51,281 bases of DNA from Nocardia arthritidis NBRC 100137 (GCF_001612765.1 NZ_BDBB01000051.1:1-51281); one strand, 5' to 3'. Shown: positions 32,822 to 41,311, counted from the first letter of the stretch. The notes: generated from the letters alone by a model not told the origin. Translations and numbers: made by a program.

Positions 32822-33901
32822 TCAGCCGAGTTCGGCCGCGGCGGCGCGGGTCAGTTCGGCGGCGCGAGCGGCGATGGCGTCGCCTAGTTCGGTGGTGGTC
32901 GCGGTGCCGCCGAGGTCCGGGGTGCGCATTTCCCCGGCTGCGAGCACGTCGCAGACCGCTCGGTCGACCGCGGCGGCCGCGGCGGACTCGCCAAGATGGT
33001 CGAGCAGCATCGCGCCCGCCAGGATCTGCGCGACCGGGTTCGCGATGCCCTGACCGGCGATGTCAGGGGCACTGCCGTGCACCGCCTCGAACATCGAGGG
33101 GCCGGTGCGCTCGGGATTGATATTGCCCGACGGCGCCAGACCGAGCCCGCCGGTCACGGCGGCGGCGAGGTCGGAGAGGATGTCCCCGAACAGATTCGAG
33201 CCCACGATCACGTCCAGCCGGTCCGGGTGCAGCACGAGTTCGGCGGCCAGCGCGTCGACGTGCATCTGCCGCGTCTGCACCCGGGGATACTCGGCCGAGA
33301 CACGCTCGAAGACGCTGTCCCAGTAGGGCATCGAGTGGATGAGCCCGTTGGACTTGGTCGCCGAGCACAACCGCCCCGACCGTTCGGCGGCCCGCTCGAA
33401 CGCGAAGCGGATGATCCGCTCGCATCCGGTACGGGTGAACACCGACTCCTGGAGCGCGAATTCGTCGGGGCGGCCCTCGTTGTGGATGCCGCCGATCCGC
33501 GAGTATTCGCCCTCGGAGTTCTCCCGCACGATGAGGATGTCCAAATCGTCGGCGGTCCGGCCGCGCAGCGCCGACTCCGTGCCGGGCAGCAGGCGCACCG
33601 GGCGCAGGTTGACGTACTGACCGAAGGCGCGGCGCAACGGGATCAGCAGACCCCACAGCGAAACATGATCGGGCACACCGGGAAAGCCGACGGCGCCGAG
33701 CAGGATCGCATCGAAGCCCGCGAGCCGCTCCGCGCCGTCGGGCGGCATCATCGCCCCCGTGCGCAGGTAGTTCTCACAGGACCAATCGAATTCGGTCCAC
33801 TCCAGGCCGGGCAGCACGGCGTCGAGCACGCGCGCCGCCACCGCGGTGACGTCGACTCCGATCCCGTCACCCGGGATACTGGCGATGCGGTACCGGCTCA
33901 C
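32822..33901 (-). CDS. Tartrate / D-malate dehydrogenase-like (beta-decarboxylating) enzyme
   Basis: A 359-residue member of the isopropylmalate/isocitrate dehydrogenase family. It has the N-terminal IASIPGDGIGVDV, the arginine region GQYVNLRPVRLLPG, ENSEGEYSRIGG, the metal-binding VGSNLFGDILSDLAAAVTGGLGLAPSGN, and the cofactor loop FEAVHGSAPDIAG, which favours NAD. The substrate-recognition region matches the TtuC/DmlA branch (tartrate or D-malate to oxaloglycolate or pyruvate) rather than LeuB. It lies 10 nt after the aldehyde dehydrogenase and closes the left arm of the catabolic cluster. The exact substrate should be tested; 3-alkylmalates are possible. Confidence 0.85.
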   Translation of the reverse strand: MSRYRIASIPGDGIGVDVTAVAARVLDAVLPGLEWTEFDWSCENYLRTGAMMPPDGAERLAGFDAILLGAVGFPGVPDHVSLWGLLIPLRRAFGQYVNLRPVRLLPGTESALRGRTADDLDILIVRENSEGEYSRIGGIHNEGRPDEFALQESVFTRTGCERIIRFAFERAAERSGRLCSATKSNGLIHSMPYWDSVFERVSAEYPRVQTRQMHVDALAAELVLHPDRLDVIVGSNLFGDILSDLAAAVTGGLGLAPSGNINPERTGPSMFEAVHGSAPDIAGQGIANPVAQILAGAMLLDHLGESAAAAAVDRAVCDVLAAGEMRTPDLGGTATTTELGDAIAARAAELTRAAAAELG

Positions 33902-33911
33902 GAGAACTCCT

Positions 33912-35384
33912 TCACAGCCGCACTCCGATGTACTTGGTCTCCAGGAATTCGTCGATCCCGGTCAGCCCGCCCTCACGGCCGAGCCCGGACTCCTTGACAC
34001 CGCCGAACGGTGCGGCCGGGTTCGACACCACGCCCTGGTTGAGGCCCACCATGCCGGTTTCCAGCGCCTCGCACACCCGCAATCCGCGCCGGAGGTTCTC
34101 GGTGAAGACGTAGCTCACCAGTCCGTACGGGGTGTCGTTGGCCCGGCTCACCGCCTCGTCTTCGGTGTCGAAGACACCGATCGCGGCGACCGGTCCGAAG
34201 ATCTCGGTATGGCACAGCTCGGCGGCATCGGGCACGTCGACCAGGACGGTCGCGGGATAGAAGGTGCCCGGCCCGCCCGGCGCGGAGCCGCCGGTGAGTA
34301 CCGTGGCCCCGCGGGCGCGGGCGTCATCGACCAGGCGCTGCACCTTGGCGACGGCCTCGGCGTCGATCAGCGGGCCGACCACCACGTCCGGCTCGGTGCC
34401 CCGGCCCATCGGCAGTTCCGCCAGCCGAGCGGCGAGCCTGCGGGCGAAGACGTCGGCGACGCCGCGCTGGACGAGGATGCGATTGGCGGCGGTGCACGCC
34501 TGGCCGATGTTGCGCATCTTCGCCGCCACCGCGCCCTCGACCGCCTCGTCCAGGTCGGCGTCGTCGAACACCAGCAGCGGCGCGTTGCCGCCGAGCTCCA
34601 TCGAGGTGCGCATCACTGTCTGCGCGCACTGCGCGAGCAGCTGCTTGCCGACCGCCGTCGAGCCCGTGAAAGACAGCTTGCGCGAGCGGCCGTCGAGGAT
34701 CAGCGGCGTCATCACCGCGGCGGGATCGGCCGTCGTGATGACGTTGACCACCCCGGCGGGCAGCCCCGCGGCCGCCATCACCTCGGCCAGCGCCAGCATC
34801 GACAGCGGCGTCTGCTCGGCGGGTTTCACCACGCAGGTGCAGCCCGCGGCGAGCGCGGGCGCGATCTTGCGCGCGCCCATGGCCACGGGGAAGTTCCACG
34901 GCGTGATGAGCAAGCTGGGACCGACCGGCTGCCGCGCCACGAGAAAACGCGCACCGCCGGTCGGGGCGGGCATGTAGCCGCCGTCCAGACGCACGGCTTC
35001 CTCGGCGAACCAGCGGAAGAACTCGGCGGCGTAGGCGATCTCGCCGCGCGCCTCGGCCAGCGGCTTGCCCATCTCCAGCGTCGCGATCAGCCCGAGCCGG
35101 TCGGTCTCGGCCAGCAACGCGCGGTGTACTCGCATCAGCAGGTCGCTGCGCTCGCGCGGCGGCGTCGCCGCCCAGTCGCGCTGCGCCGCGCACGCCGCGT
35201 CCAGCGCGGCGAGACCATCGGCCGCATCCGCGTCGGCGACCGCGCACAGCAGTGCACCGGTCGCCGGGTCGAACACCGGCAGCGTCCTGGCGGTTGTCCG
35301 CCATTGCCCCTGGATGAACAAGCCACGCGGCACCGTGTCGATCGCGGTCCGTTCGGCTGCGCTCAGCGTGGTTTCGGTGAGCAT
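33912..35384 (-). CDS. NAD(P)-dependent succinate-semialdehyde dehydrogenase-like aldehyde dehydrogenase
   Basis: A 490-residue aldehyde dehydrogenase of the GabD type. Catalytic Glu is in SMELGGNAPLLVFDDADLD and catalytic Cys in RNIGQACTAANRILV; cofactor motifs are TPWNFPVAMGARKIAPALAAGC and FTGSTAVGKQL. The PFGGVKESGLGREGG tail is typical of GabD. It oxidises succinate semialdehyde or a similar omega-semialdehyde to the acid. Its promoter faces the class III aminotransferase, which would supply such a semialdehyde, and the spacer carries the cluster operator. The dehydrogenase gene 10 nt downstream is cotranscribed. Confidence 0.9.
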   Translation of the reverse strand: MLTETTLSAAERTAIDTVPRGLFIQGQWRTTARTLPVFDPATGALLCAVADADAADGLAALDAACAAQRDWAATPPRERSDLLMRVHRALLAETDRLGLIATLEMGKPLAEARGEIAYAAEFFRWFAEEAVRLDGGYMPAPTGGARFLVARQPVGPSLLITPWNFPVAMGARKIAPALAAGCTCVVKPAEQTPLSMLALAEVMAAAGLPAGVVNVITTADPAAVMTPLILDGRSRKLSFTGSTAVGKQLLAQCAQTVMRTSMELGGNAPLLVFDDADLDEAVEGAVAAKMRNIGQACTAANRILVQRGVADVFARRLAARLAELPMGRGTEPDVVVGPLIDAEAVAKVQRLVDDARARGATVLTGGSAPGGPGTFYPATVLVDVPDAAELCHTEIFGPVAAIGVFDTEDEAVSRANDTPYGLVSYVFTENLRRGLRVCEALETGMVGLNQGVVSNPAAPFGGVKESGLGREGGLTGIDEFLETKYIGVRL

Positions 35385-35454
35385 GGTCGGTGGCTCCTCT
35401 CGTCACCGCGCAGCGTTCGGCCATTGCTGCGACCCGTGCGGCCATGTTATGCAT

Positions 35455-35474
35455 ATTGTCAACAATCCGACAAT
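35455..35474. promoter_or_regulatory. GntR-type operator, copy 1
   Basis: ATTGTCAACAATCCGACAAT contains ATTGT-CA-ACAAT, which fits the FadR/FCD-family rule T-N-G-T-(0-3)-A-C-N-A, and overlapping it ATTGTC-N8-GACAAT, a second perfect 6-bp repeat. It lies in the 131-bp spacer between the aldehyde dehydrogenase and the class III aminotransferase. The first 16 bp are repeated exactly at 39766. Confidence 0.75.
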
Positions 35475-35515
35475 AGGACTGTCCCTCATCCACCCGCTCC
35501 GGGAGGCGAATCACC

Positions 35516-36757
35516 GTGACCGAGCTCTCGCCCATCCTGAAACAGGCCACTCCGGTGACCGTCGACCACGGTGCGGGGTGCTATCTCTACGGCACCGACG
35601 GGCGCCGATACCTGGACTTCACCGCGGGTATCGGCGTGACGAGCACCGGCCACTGCCACCCGAAGGTCGTCGCGGCCGCACAGGCGCAGGTGGCCTCGCT
35701 GATCCACGGCCAGTACACGACCGTGCTGCATCGCCCGCTGCTGGAACTGACCGAACGGCTCGGCGCGGTGCTGCCCGACGGGTTGGACGCGCTGTTCTTC
35801 GCCAACTCCGGCAGCGAGGCCGTCGAAGCCGCGCTGCGACTGGCGCGCCAGGCTACCGGTCGCCCGAACGTCGTCGTCTTCCACGGCGGATTCCACGGCC
35901 GCACCGTGGCCGCCGCGACCATGACGACCTCCGGCACCCGATTCTCTGCCGGATTCAGCCCGCTCATGTCGGGGGTGCACGTCGCGCCGTTCCCCACCGC
36001 CTACCGCTACGGCTGGAGCGAGCGGGAAGCGACCGCCTTCGCGCTGCGTGAACTCGACTATCTGTTCGCGACGCTCACCTCGCCCGCGGAGACCGCCGCG
36101 TTCATCGTGGAGCCGGTGCTCGGTGAAGGCGGTTACGTGCCGGGCAGCACCGAGTTCTTCCACGGACTGCGTGAACGCGCGGACCGGCACGGCATCCTGC
36201 TGGTCTTCGACGAGATCCAGACCGGGTTCGGGCGCACCGGAAAGTTCTTCGGCCATCAGCACTTCGGGGTTCGACCGGACGTGATCACCATCGCGAAGGG
36301 CCTGGCCAGCGGGTTCCCGCTGTCCGGTATCGCGGCTTCGCGCGAGCTGATGTCGCGGGCGTGGCCGGGCTCGCAGGGTGGCACCTACGGTGGCAACGCG
36401 GTGGCGTGCGCGGCGGCGATCGCCACGCTCGACGTCATCGAATCCGAAGGGCTGGTGGACAACGCGGCCGCCCGCGGCGAACAGCTGTTGCGCGGTCTGC
36501 GCGACAGCGCCGTCAAGGCGATCGGTGACGTCCGTGGTCTCGGACTGCTCGCGGGCGCCGAGTTCACCACAGCCACCGGCGAACCCGATCCGGCGACCGC
36601 CGCGGCCGCCCAGCGCGCCGCGGTGGACAAGGGGCTGCTGCTGCTGACCTGCGGCGCGCACATGAACGTGGTGCGGATGATTCCGCCGCTGATCGTGACC
36701 GATACCCAGATCGAGGACGCTCTGGCGATCTGGTCCGAGGTGCTCGCCGAGTTGTAA
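35516..36757 (+). CDS. Class III PLP aminotransferase (GABA/ornithine-type)
   Basis: A 413-residue omega-aminotransferase. Landmarks are GCYLYGTDGRRYLDFTAGIG, TGHCHPKVV, FFANSGSEAVEAALRLAR, FHGGFHGRT, ILLVFDEIQTGFGRTG (pyridine-N Asp) and ITIAKGLASGFPLSG with the Schiff-base Lys. The fold and lengths match 4-aminobutyrate, acetylornithine and beta-alanine transaminases. Paired divergently with a semialdehyde dehydrogenase, it most simply converts an omega-amino acid such as GABA to the semialdehyde. GTG start at 35516, 10 nt after GGAGG. DUF3830 follows after 59 bp. Confidence 0.9.
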   Translation: MTELSPILKQATPVTVDHGAGCYLYGTDGRRYLDFTAGIGVTSTGHCHPKVVAAAQAQVASLIHGQYTTVLHRPLLELTERLGAVLPDGLDALFFANSGSEAVEAALRLARQATGRPNVVVFHGGFHGRTVAAATMTTSGTRFSAGFSPLMSGVHVAPFPTAYRYGWSEREATAFALRELDYLFATLTSPAETAAFIVEPVLGEGGYVPGSTEFFHGLRERADRHGILLVFDEIQTGFGRTGKFFGHQHFGVRPDVITIAKGLASGFPLSGIAASRELMSRAWPGSQGGTYGGNAVACAAAIATLDVIESEGLVDNAAARGEQLLRGLRDSAVKAIGDVRGLGLLAGAEFTTATGEPDPATAAAAQRAAVDKGLLLLTCGAHMNVVRMIPPLIVTDTQIEDALAIWSEVLAEL

Positions 36758-36816
36758 CTCGCGAACAACCCGTCCGTTGTGCCCGTCCCGCCGGGCACCG
36801 ATCAGGAAGCAACCGC

Positions 36817-37311
36817 ATGGCCCGCTACATCACGATCACACTCACCAAGGCCGCGATCACCTGCCGCGCCCGTTTGCTGGACGAGCAGGCGCCGCGCACC
36901 TGCGCGGCGGTGTGGAACGCGCTGCCGCAGGAAGGCGGCGCTTTTCACGCCAAGTACGCCCGCAACGAGGTGTACACCCTGCTCCCCCGGATCGACGCGG
37001 CCCCGCACCGGGAGAATCCGACGGTCACGCCGATCCCCGGCGACGTCTGCCTGTTCGATTTCGAGCCGTGGGAGATCGGCAATCCCGCCTACGGCTACGA
37101 GCCGGGCTCCGCGGCCGAGCACGAGCGTGGCGCCACCGATCTCGCATTGTTCTACGGCCGCAACAACCTGCTGATCAACGGCGACCTCGGGTGGGTGCCG
37201 GGGAATGTCTTCGCCACCATCGAGGAGGGGCTCGCCGAGATCGCCGCGGCGTGCAACACGCTGTGGTTGCACGGCGTGCAGGGCGAAACGCTCGCCTTCG
37301 CCCGCGCCTGA
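36817..37311 (+). CDS. DUF3830 family protein (cyclophilin-like fold)
   Basis: A 164-residue protein. ARYITITLTKAAITCRARLLDEQAPRTCAAVWNALPQEGGAFHAKYARNEVY and NPTVTPIPGDVCLFDF ... ALFYGRNN match my memory of DUF3830, a small beta-barrel family with a cyclophilin-like fold. Family genes tend to sit beside amidases, hydantoinases and Asp/Glu racemase-like genes, exactly as here. No catalytic role is established. It may bind the substrate or act as an isomerase. The gene ends before a strong bidirectional terminator. Confidence 0.75.
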   Translation: MARYITITLTKAAITCRARLLDEQAPRTCAAVWNALPQEGGAFHAKYARNEVYTLLPRIDAAPHRENPTVTPIPGDVCLFDFEPWEIGNPAYGYEPGSAAEHERGATDLALFYGRNNLLINGDLGWVPGNVFATIEEGLAEIAAACNTLWLHGVQGETLAFARA

Positions 37312-37326
37312 GACTCGAGCGCACGA

Positions 37327-37352
37327 TGGCCCCGCGGCATGCCGCGGGGCCA
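37327..37352. terminator. Bidirectional terminator, 12-bp perfect palindrome
   Basis: TGGCCCCGCGGC (37327-37338) is exactly complementary to GCCGCGGGGCCA (37341-37352), so RNA from either strand can form a stem of at least 10 bp. It lies 15 nt past the DUF3830 stop and 7 nt before the amidase stop, separating the two halves of the cluster. Confidence 0.85.
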
Positions 37353-37359
37353 CTCGCGT

Positions 37360-38760
37360 TCAGGAAGCCAACACGAATTCGGCGTACCGGGCCACCGCCA
37401 GGACCAGATCGTCCGAGTGACGCGGACCGACGATCTGTAGCCCGACCGGCAGGCCCGCGGCCGTGGTGCCCGCCGGGATGCTGATCGCGGGCTGCTGGGT
37501 GAGATTGAACGGGTAGGTGAACGGAGTCCACTCGGGCCAGCTGCGCAGGCCGCTGCCGGGCGGCACGTCGTGTCCCGCTTCGAACGCGGGAATCGGCACC
37601 GTCGGGGTGATCAGCACGTCGTAGTCGGTGTGGAAGGCGCCCATCGTGATGCCGACTCCGGCCGCCACGTTGCGCGCGGCGAGATAGTCGACCGCGGTGA
37701 CGGTCTCGCCACGCTCCCAGACCGCACCTAACCCGGGGTCCACCCGGTCGCGCGTGCCTTCCGGGAAGCCGGACAGCATGGTGGCCGCGCCGGCCGCCCA
37801 CAGCAGTTCGAATGCCTCGCGCGGATCCTCGAAGCCCGGATCAGCGGCGCCGACCGTGAGCTCTGCCTCGGCCAAGCGAGCCACCGCCGCGTCCACGATC
37901 GCGGCGACCTCGGCGTCCACCTCGGCGTAGCCGAGCGTCGGCGAGTACGCGACGCGCAATCCCCGCACGTCGCGCTGCATCTCCGCGCGGAACGCGGTGA
38001 GCGTGGGAGCCAGTGCGGTGGGGTCGCGCGGATCCGGGAGCGACAGGATGTCCATCAGCAGCGCCGCGTCCTCGACGGTGCGCGTCATCGGGCCCGCATG
38101 CGCCAGCGGGCCGAACGGGCTGGCCGGGAACAGCGGAATCCGGCCGTAGGTGGGCTTGAATCCGACGATGCCGCAGAAGGCGGCCGGAATGCGCACGCTG
38201 CCCCCGCCATCCGTGCCCACCGAGACCGGGCCCAGGCCCGCCGCGACGGCCGCGGCGCTACCGCCCGAGGACCCGCCCGCGGTGGTGGACGGGTCGGCCG
38301 GGTTGCGGGTGACGCCCGCCAGCGGGCTGTCGGTGACCGCCTTCCACGCGATTTCCGGGGTGGTGGTCTTGCCGAGGAAGACCATGCCGTCTTCGCGCAG
38401 CCGCGCGGCCACCGGACTGTCCACCGACCACGGTCCGGCCGGATCGATCGACGTCGACCCGCGCCGGGTGGGCCAGCCCTCGGTCAGGAACACGTCTTTG
38501 ATCGAGATCGGCACACCGTCGAGCAGGCCGCGGGCGTGACCGGACTGCCAGCGGGCCTCGGAATCCTTCGCCTGCACCAGGGCGCGATCGGGGTCGACGA
38601 GACAGAAGGCGTTGAGCGCGCCGTCACGGTCGGCGATCGCGCGCAGGATCGCCTCGGTCGCCTCCACGGGCGACAACGCGCCCGCCGCGTAGGCGGAGAC
38701 CAGCTCGACCGCGGTCATGGCGGTCGGGTCGGTGGGTTGGTTCTTGTCGGGGTAGCTCAT
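37360..38760 (-). CDS. Amidase-signature family amidase
   Basis: A 466-residue amidase. The catalytic Ser-cisSer-Lys triad is readable: Lys in GVPISIKDVF, cis-Ser and nucleophile Ser in TAGGSSGGSAAAVAAGLGPVSVGTDGGGSVRIPAA. It hydrolyses a carboxamide to acid plus ammonia in the cytoplasm; no signal peptide. The family spans malonamidase, nicotinamidase-like, maleamate- and aryl-amide-hydrolysing members. Position next to racemase/isomerase-like genes suggests a dicarboxylic monoamide such as maleamate, which is inference. It follows the 2-hydroxyacid dehydrogenase by 12 bp and ends at a shared terminator. Confidence 0.92.
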   Translation of the reverse strand: MSYPDKNQPTDPTAMTAVELVSAYAAGALSPVEATEAILRAIADRDGALNAFCLVDPDRALVQAKDSEARWQSGHARGLLDGVPISIKDVFLTEGWPTRRGSTSIDPAGPWSVDSPVAARLREDGMVFLGKTTTPEIAWKAVTDSPLAGVTRNPADPSTTAGGSSGGSAAAVAAGLGPVSVGTDGGGSVRIPAAFCGIVGFKPTYGRIPLFPASPFGPLAHAGPMTRTVEDAALLMDILSLPDPRDPTALAPTLTAFRAEMQRDVRGLRVAYSPTLGYAEVDAEVAAIVDAAVARLAEAELTVGAADPGFEDPREAFELLWAAGAATMLSGFPEGTRDRVDPGLGAVWERGETVTAVDYLAARNVAAGVGITMGAFHTDYDVLITPTVPIPAFEAGHDVPPGSGLRSWPEWTPFTYPFNLTQQPAISIPAGTTAAGLPVGLQIVGPRHSDDLVLAVARYAEFVLAS

Positions 38761-38772
38761 GGATGGGCTCCT

Positions 38773-39738
38773 TCAGCCGGGCACGTACCCCAGCCTTTTG
38801 TCGACCACGTTGTCCAGCGGACGTCCGGCGATCCAGTTGTCGAAGTTCTCGGTGAACGCGTCGACGATCTCGGTGCGCCATCCGATGAAATCACCGGAGT
38901 TGTGCGGGGTGATCCGGACGTTCGGCAGTTCCCATAGGGGGTGATCGGCGGGGAGCGGCTCGGGGTCCACCACATCGAGCGCCGCCGCGGCGATCGATCC
39001 GGTGCGCAGCGCGGCAACGAGATCGTCGGTCACAACGAGTTCCCCACGTCCGACGTTGACAAACCTGGCGTGCGGTTTCATCGCGGCGAAGGCGGCGGCA
39101 TCGAACATGTTCCTGGTCTGCTCGGTGAGCGGGGCAATCGCGACCACGTAGTCGGCGCCGGCCAGTTCGGCGTGCAGATCGGTGGCGATCTCGCCGAAAT
39201 CCGGATCCGGCGCGCGCTCGCGCCTGCCCACCGCGCGCACGGTCATCCCGACCGCGCGCAGCAACCGGGCGATATGGCGTCCGATCGAGCCGGTGCCGAC
39301 GATCAGCGCCGTCGCCCCCTCGACTCGTTCGGATTCCCGATGCCGCCACTCGTGCCGCTGCTGCAGCAGCAGCGAGCCGGACAGGTCTTTGGCGAAACCG
39401 AGGATCTGGCCGAGCACGTATTCGGCGATCGCGCCGTCGAAGACGCCTCGGGTGTTGGTCACCACCACGTCACTCGCCCGCAGCTCGGGAAACATCGCCG
39501 GGTCGACGCCGGTCGAGCCCATGTGCACCCATCGCAAACGGTCGGCGGCATGCCAGGCGCCCGGCAGCGCCCGCGTACCGAAGTCGTAGACGAACAAGAC
39601 CTCCGCTCCACGCAGGGCGTCCGCCAACCCAGGCGCCTGGGTGTACCTGATGGTGGCGCGTCCCGCTACTCGGTCCATTCGCTCGGCGTCGGGCACACTG
39701 TCACTGTGCAGGACGACGACAATCGGGCCCTGTTCCAC
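38773..39738 (-). CDS. D-2-hydroxyacid dehydrogenase (NAD-dependent)
   Basis: A 321-residue enzyme. The Rossmann motif GTGSIGRHIARLL, the catalytic Arg in FVNVGRGELVV, the Glu in DVVDPEPLPADHPLW and the His in ITPHNSGD are all in place. It interconverts a D-2-hydroxy acid and a 2-keto acid; the substrate is unknown. It is the first leftward gene after the second operator copy (39766-39781) and leads the amidase. With the dehydrogenase at 32.8 kb, which also handles 2-hydroxy acids, the cluster can process hydroxy diacids such as malates. Confidence 0.9.
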   Translation of the reverse strand: MEQGPIVVVLHSDSVPDAERMDRVAGRATIRYTQAPGLADALRGAEVLFVYDFGTRALPGAWHAADRLRWVHMGSTGVDPAMFPELRASDVVVTNTRGVFDGAIAEYVLGQILGFAKDLSGSLLLQQRHEWRHRESERVEGATALIVGTGSIGRHIARLLRAVGMTVRAVGRRERAPDPDFGEIATDLHAELAGADYVVAIAPLTEQTRNMFDAAAFAAMKPHARFVNVGRGELVVTDDLVAALRTGSIAAAALDVVDPEPLPADHPLWELPNVRITPHNSGDFIGWRTEIVDAFTENFDNWIAGRPLDNVVDKRLGYVPG

Positions 39739-39765
39739 ATTGACACACTAAGATCACATCGTATG

Positions 39766-39781
39766 ATTGTCAACAATCCGA
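39766..39781. promoter_or_regulatory. GntR-type operator, copy 2
   Basis: ATTGTCAACAATCCGA is identical to 35455-35470. Here the surrounding bases give GATTGT-CA-ACAATC, a 6-bp perfect repeat. It lies in the 86-bp spacer between the divergent 2-hydroxyacid dehydrogenase and the first racemase-like gene. The exact repeat across 4.3 kb within one cluster is strong evidence for a shared regulator. Confidence 0.8.
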
Positions 39782-39824
39782 TCGTGTTCGGAGGTCGTCC
39801 CGGCTGAGCGCGAGAGGGGCCGTA

Positions 39825-40565
39825 GTGGATCTGAGCTTTCCCGACCTCGAGGGGCCCGTTGCCCAACGAGGCATCGGGATCATCGCACCGTTCGATCTCG
39901 CACTCGAACGGGAGCTCTGGCGGTGGGCGCCACTGGATGTGAGTCTGCACCTGGCGCGCACCCCCTACGAGCCGGTCCCGGTCTCGCTGGAGATGGCCGA
40001 ATTGGTGTCCGACGCGGCGCATCTCACCGCGGCCACGCACAACGTGCTGCACGTGGAACCCGAAGTCGTGGCCTACCTGTGCACGTCGGGCAGTTTCATC
40101 AAAGGCCTCGCCTACGAGAAGTCGCTGCGCGAGACCATCTGCCGGGCCGGGGCGCAGGACGCGGTCACCACCTCTGGCGCGTTGCTGGAAGCGATTCGCC
40201 ATCTGGATCTCACCCGGATCTCGGTGCTAACCCCCTACGACGAGATCCTGACCCACCGGCTGCACGAATTCCTCGCCGAGGCCGGTTGCGCGGTGGTGCG
40301 CTCCGACCACCTCGGGCTCGGCGGCGGCATCTGGAAGGTCAGCTACCGCACGATCGCCGAACGCATCGTCGGCGCCGACGATCCCGAGGCCCAGGCCGTC
40401 TTCGTCAGCTGCACCAACCTGCCGACCTACGACGTGATAGAGCCGCTGGAGAAGGCGCTCGGCAAACCGGTGCTCACCGCCAACCAGCTCACCATGTGGG
40501 CCTGTCTCGGCCGGATGAAGCTGCCGATGATGGGCCCCGGCAAGTGGCTGCTCAACGTTTTCTGA
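39825..40565 (+). CDS. Asp/Glu racemase superfamily enzyme (maleate isomerase / AMDase-like), copy 1
   Basis: A 246-residue protein of the maleate cis-trans isomerase / arylmalonate decarboxylase family. Both catalytic-Cys positions are occupied: Cys in YLCTSGSFIKG (about residue 86) and Cys in FVSCTNLPTYDVIEPLEKALG (about residue 204). That fits an isomerase or racemase using two opposed thiols. The family also includes EutA of ectoine catabolism, but EutB and EutC are absent. The GTG start lies close to GAGAGGGG. It is followed by a paralogue 14 bp downstream. Confidence 0.87.
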   Translation: MDLSFPDLEGPVAQRGIGIIAPFDLALERELWRWAPLDVSLHLARTPYEPVPVSLEMAELVSDAAHLTAATHNVLHVEPEVVAYLCTSGSFIKGLAYEKSLRETICRAGAQDAVTTSGALLEAIRHLDLTRISVLTPYDEILTHRLHEFLAEAGCAVVRSDHLGLGGGIWKVSYRTIAERIVGADDPEAQAVFVSCTNLPTYDVIEPLEKALGKPVLTANQLTMWACLGRMKLPMMGPGKWLLNVF

Positions 40566-40579
40566 AGGAAGAACATCGC

Positions 40580-41311
40580 ATGGACGCACCCACCGTCGGT
40601 TTCATCTACCCCGACCACGCCGCCGAGGACGACTACCCGCTCGCGGCGGCGGCGATCGGCGCGCACCTTCCCGTGGCCCATATCTACGGCACCGATCTGC
40701 ACGCCGTCCCCGAACTGCTCGAGCTGGGCAGCCCCGAGAAACTGCGCCTCGGCGCCTCCTTGCTCGCCCGGCACAGCCCCGACGCGATCGTATGGGCCTG
40801 CACGTCCGGCAGTTTCGTCTACGGACCCGAGGGCGCACGCGACCAGGTGCGCGCGCTGGCCGAAGTCGCGGGCGTGCCTGCGACCAGCACCAGCATCGCG
40901 TTCGCCGACGCCGTGCACGCGCTCGGACTGCGCACCGTCGCCATCGCCGCCAGCTATCCCGACGACGTCGCCCGGCTGTTCGTGGAATTCCTCGCCGACG
41001 CGGGCATCGATGTCGTCTCGATGTCCAGCGCGGGAATCGACACCGCTGCCGAGGTCGGCACCCTCACCCCGGCCCAGGTGCTGCGGCTGGCGGTGGACAA
41101 CGACCACCCCGCCGCGCAGGCGCTGCTCATCCCCGATACCGCGATGCACACCATGGCGGCGCTGCCGGACCTGGAGGCTACGCTGGGCAAACCGGTGCTC
41201 ACAGCCAATCAGGTCACCATCTGGGCGGGTCTGCGGCTGGCCGGCGCAGAGCCGGTCGTTCCCGGCCTCGGCACCTTGTTCGCGGAAAGGCACCTAGATG
41301 TCCGTCGTTGA
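40580..41311 (+). CDS. Asp/Glu racemase superfamily enzyme (maleate isomerase / AMDase-like), copy 2
   Basis: A 243-residue paralogue of the preceding protein. The first Cys motif is kept (WACTSGSFVYG), but at the second Cys the sequence reads LLIPDTAMHTMAALPDLEATLG: the thiol is replaced within the IPDT segment. A two-base racemase or isomerase mechanism is therefore unlikely; decarboxylation, single-thiol chemistry or a heteromer with copy 1 are options. The shared ends (GKPVLTANQVTIWAGL versus GKPVLTANQLTMWACL) show that the two arose by duplication. Its stop overlaps the GntR gene by 14 nt. Confidence 0.85.
   Translation: MDAPTVGFIYPDHAAEDDYPLAAAAIGAHLPVAHIYGTDLHAVPELLELGSPEKLRLGASLLARHSPDAIVWACTSGSFVYGPEGARDQVRALAEVAGVPATSTSIAFADAVHALGLRTVAIAASYPDDVARLFVEFLADAGIDVVSMSSAGIDTAAEVGTLTPAQVLRLAVDNDHPAAQALLIPDTAMHTMAALPDLEATLGKPVLTANQVTIWAGLRLAGAEPVVPGLGTLFAERHLDVRR

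Noticed and set aside
33846..35519. 557-codon plus-strand open frame across the aldehyde dehydrogenase
   Set aside because: Antisense shadow of the GabD-like gene; His/Gly/Arg/Gln-rich with no domain and no ribosome binding site.
39825..41311. Assignment of the two racemase-like genes to ectoine catabolism (EutA)
   Set aside because: EutB, EutC, DoeA and DoeB-type partners are all missing from the cluster; only superfamily membership is shared.
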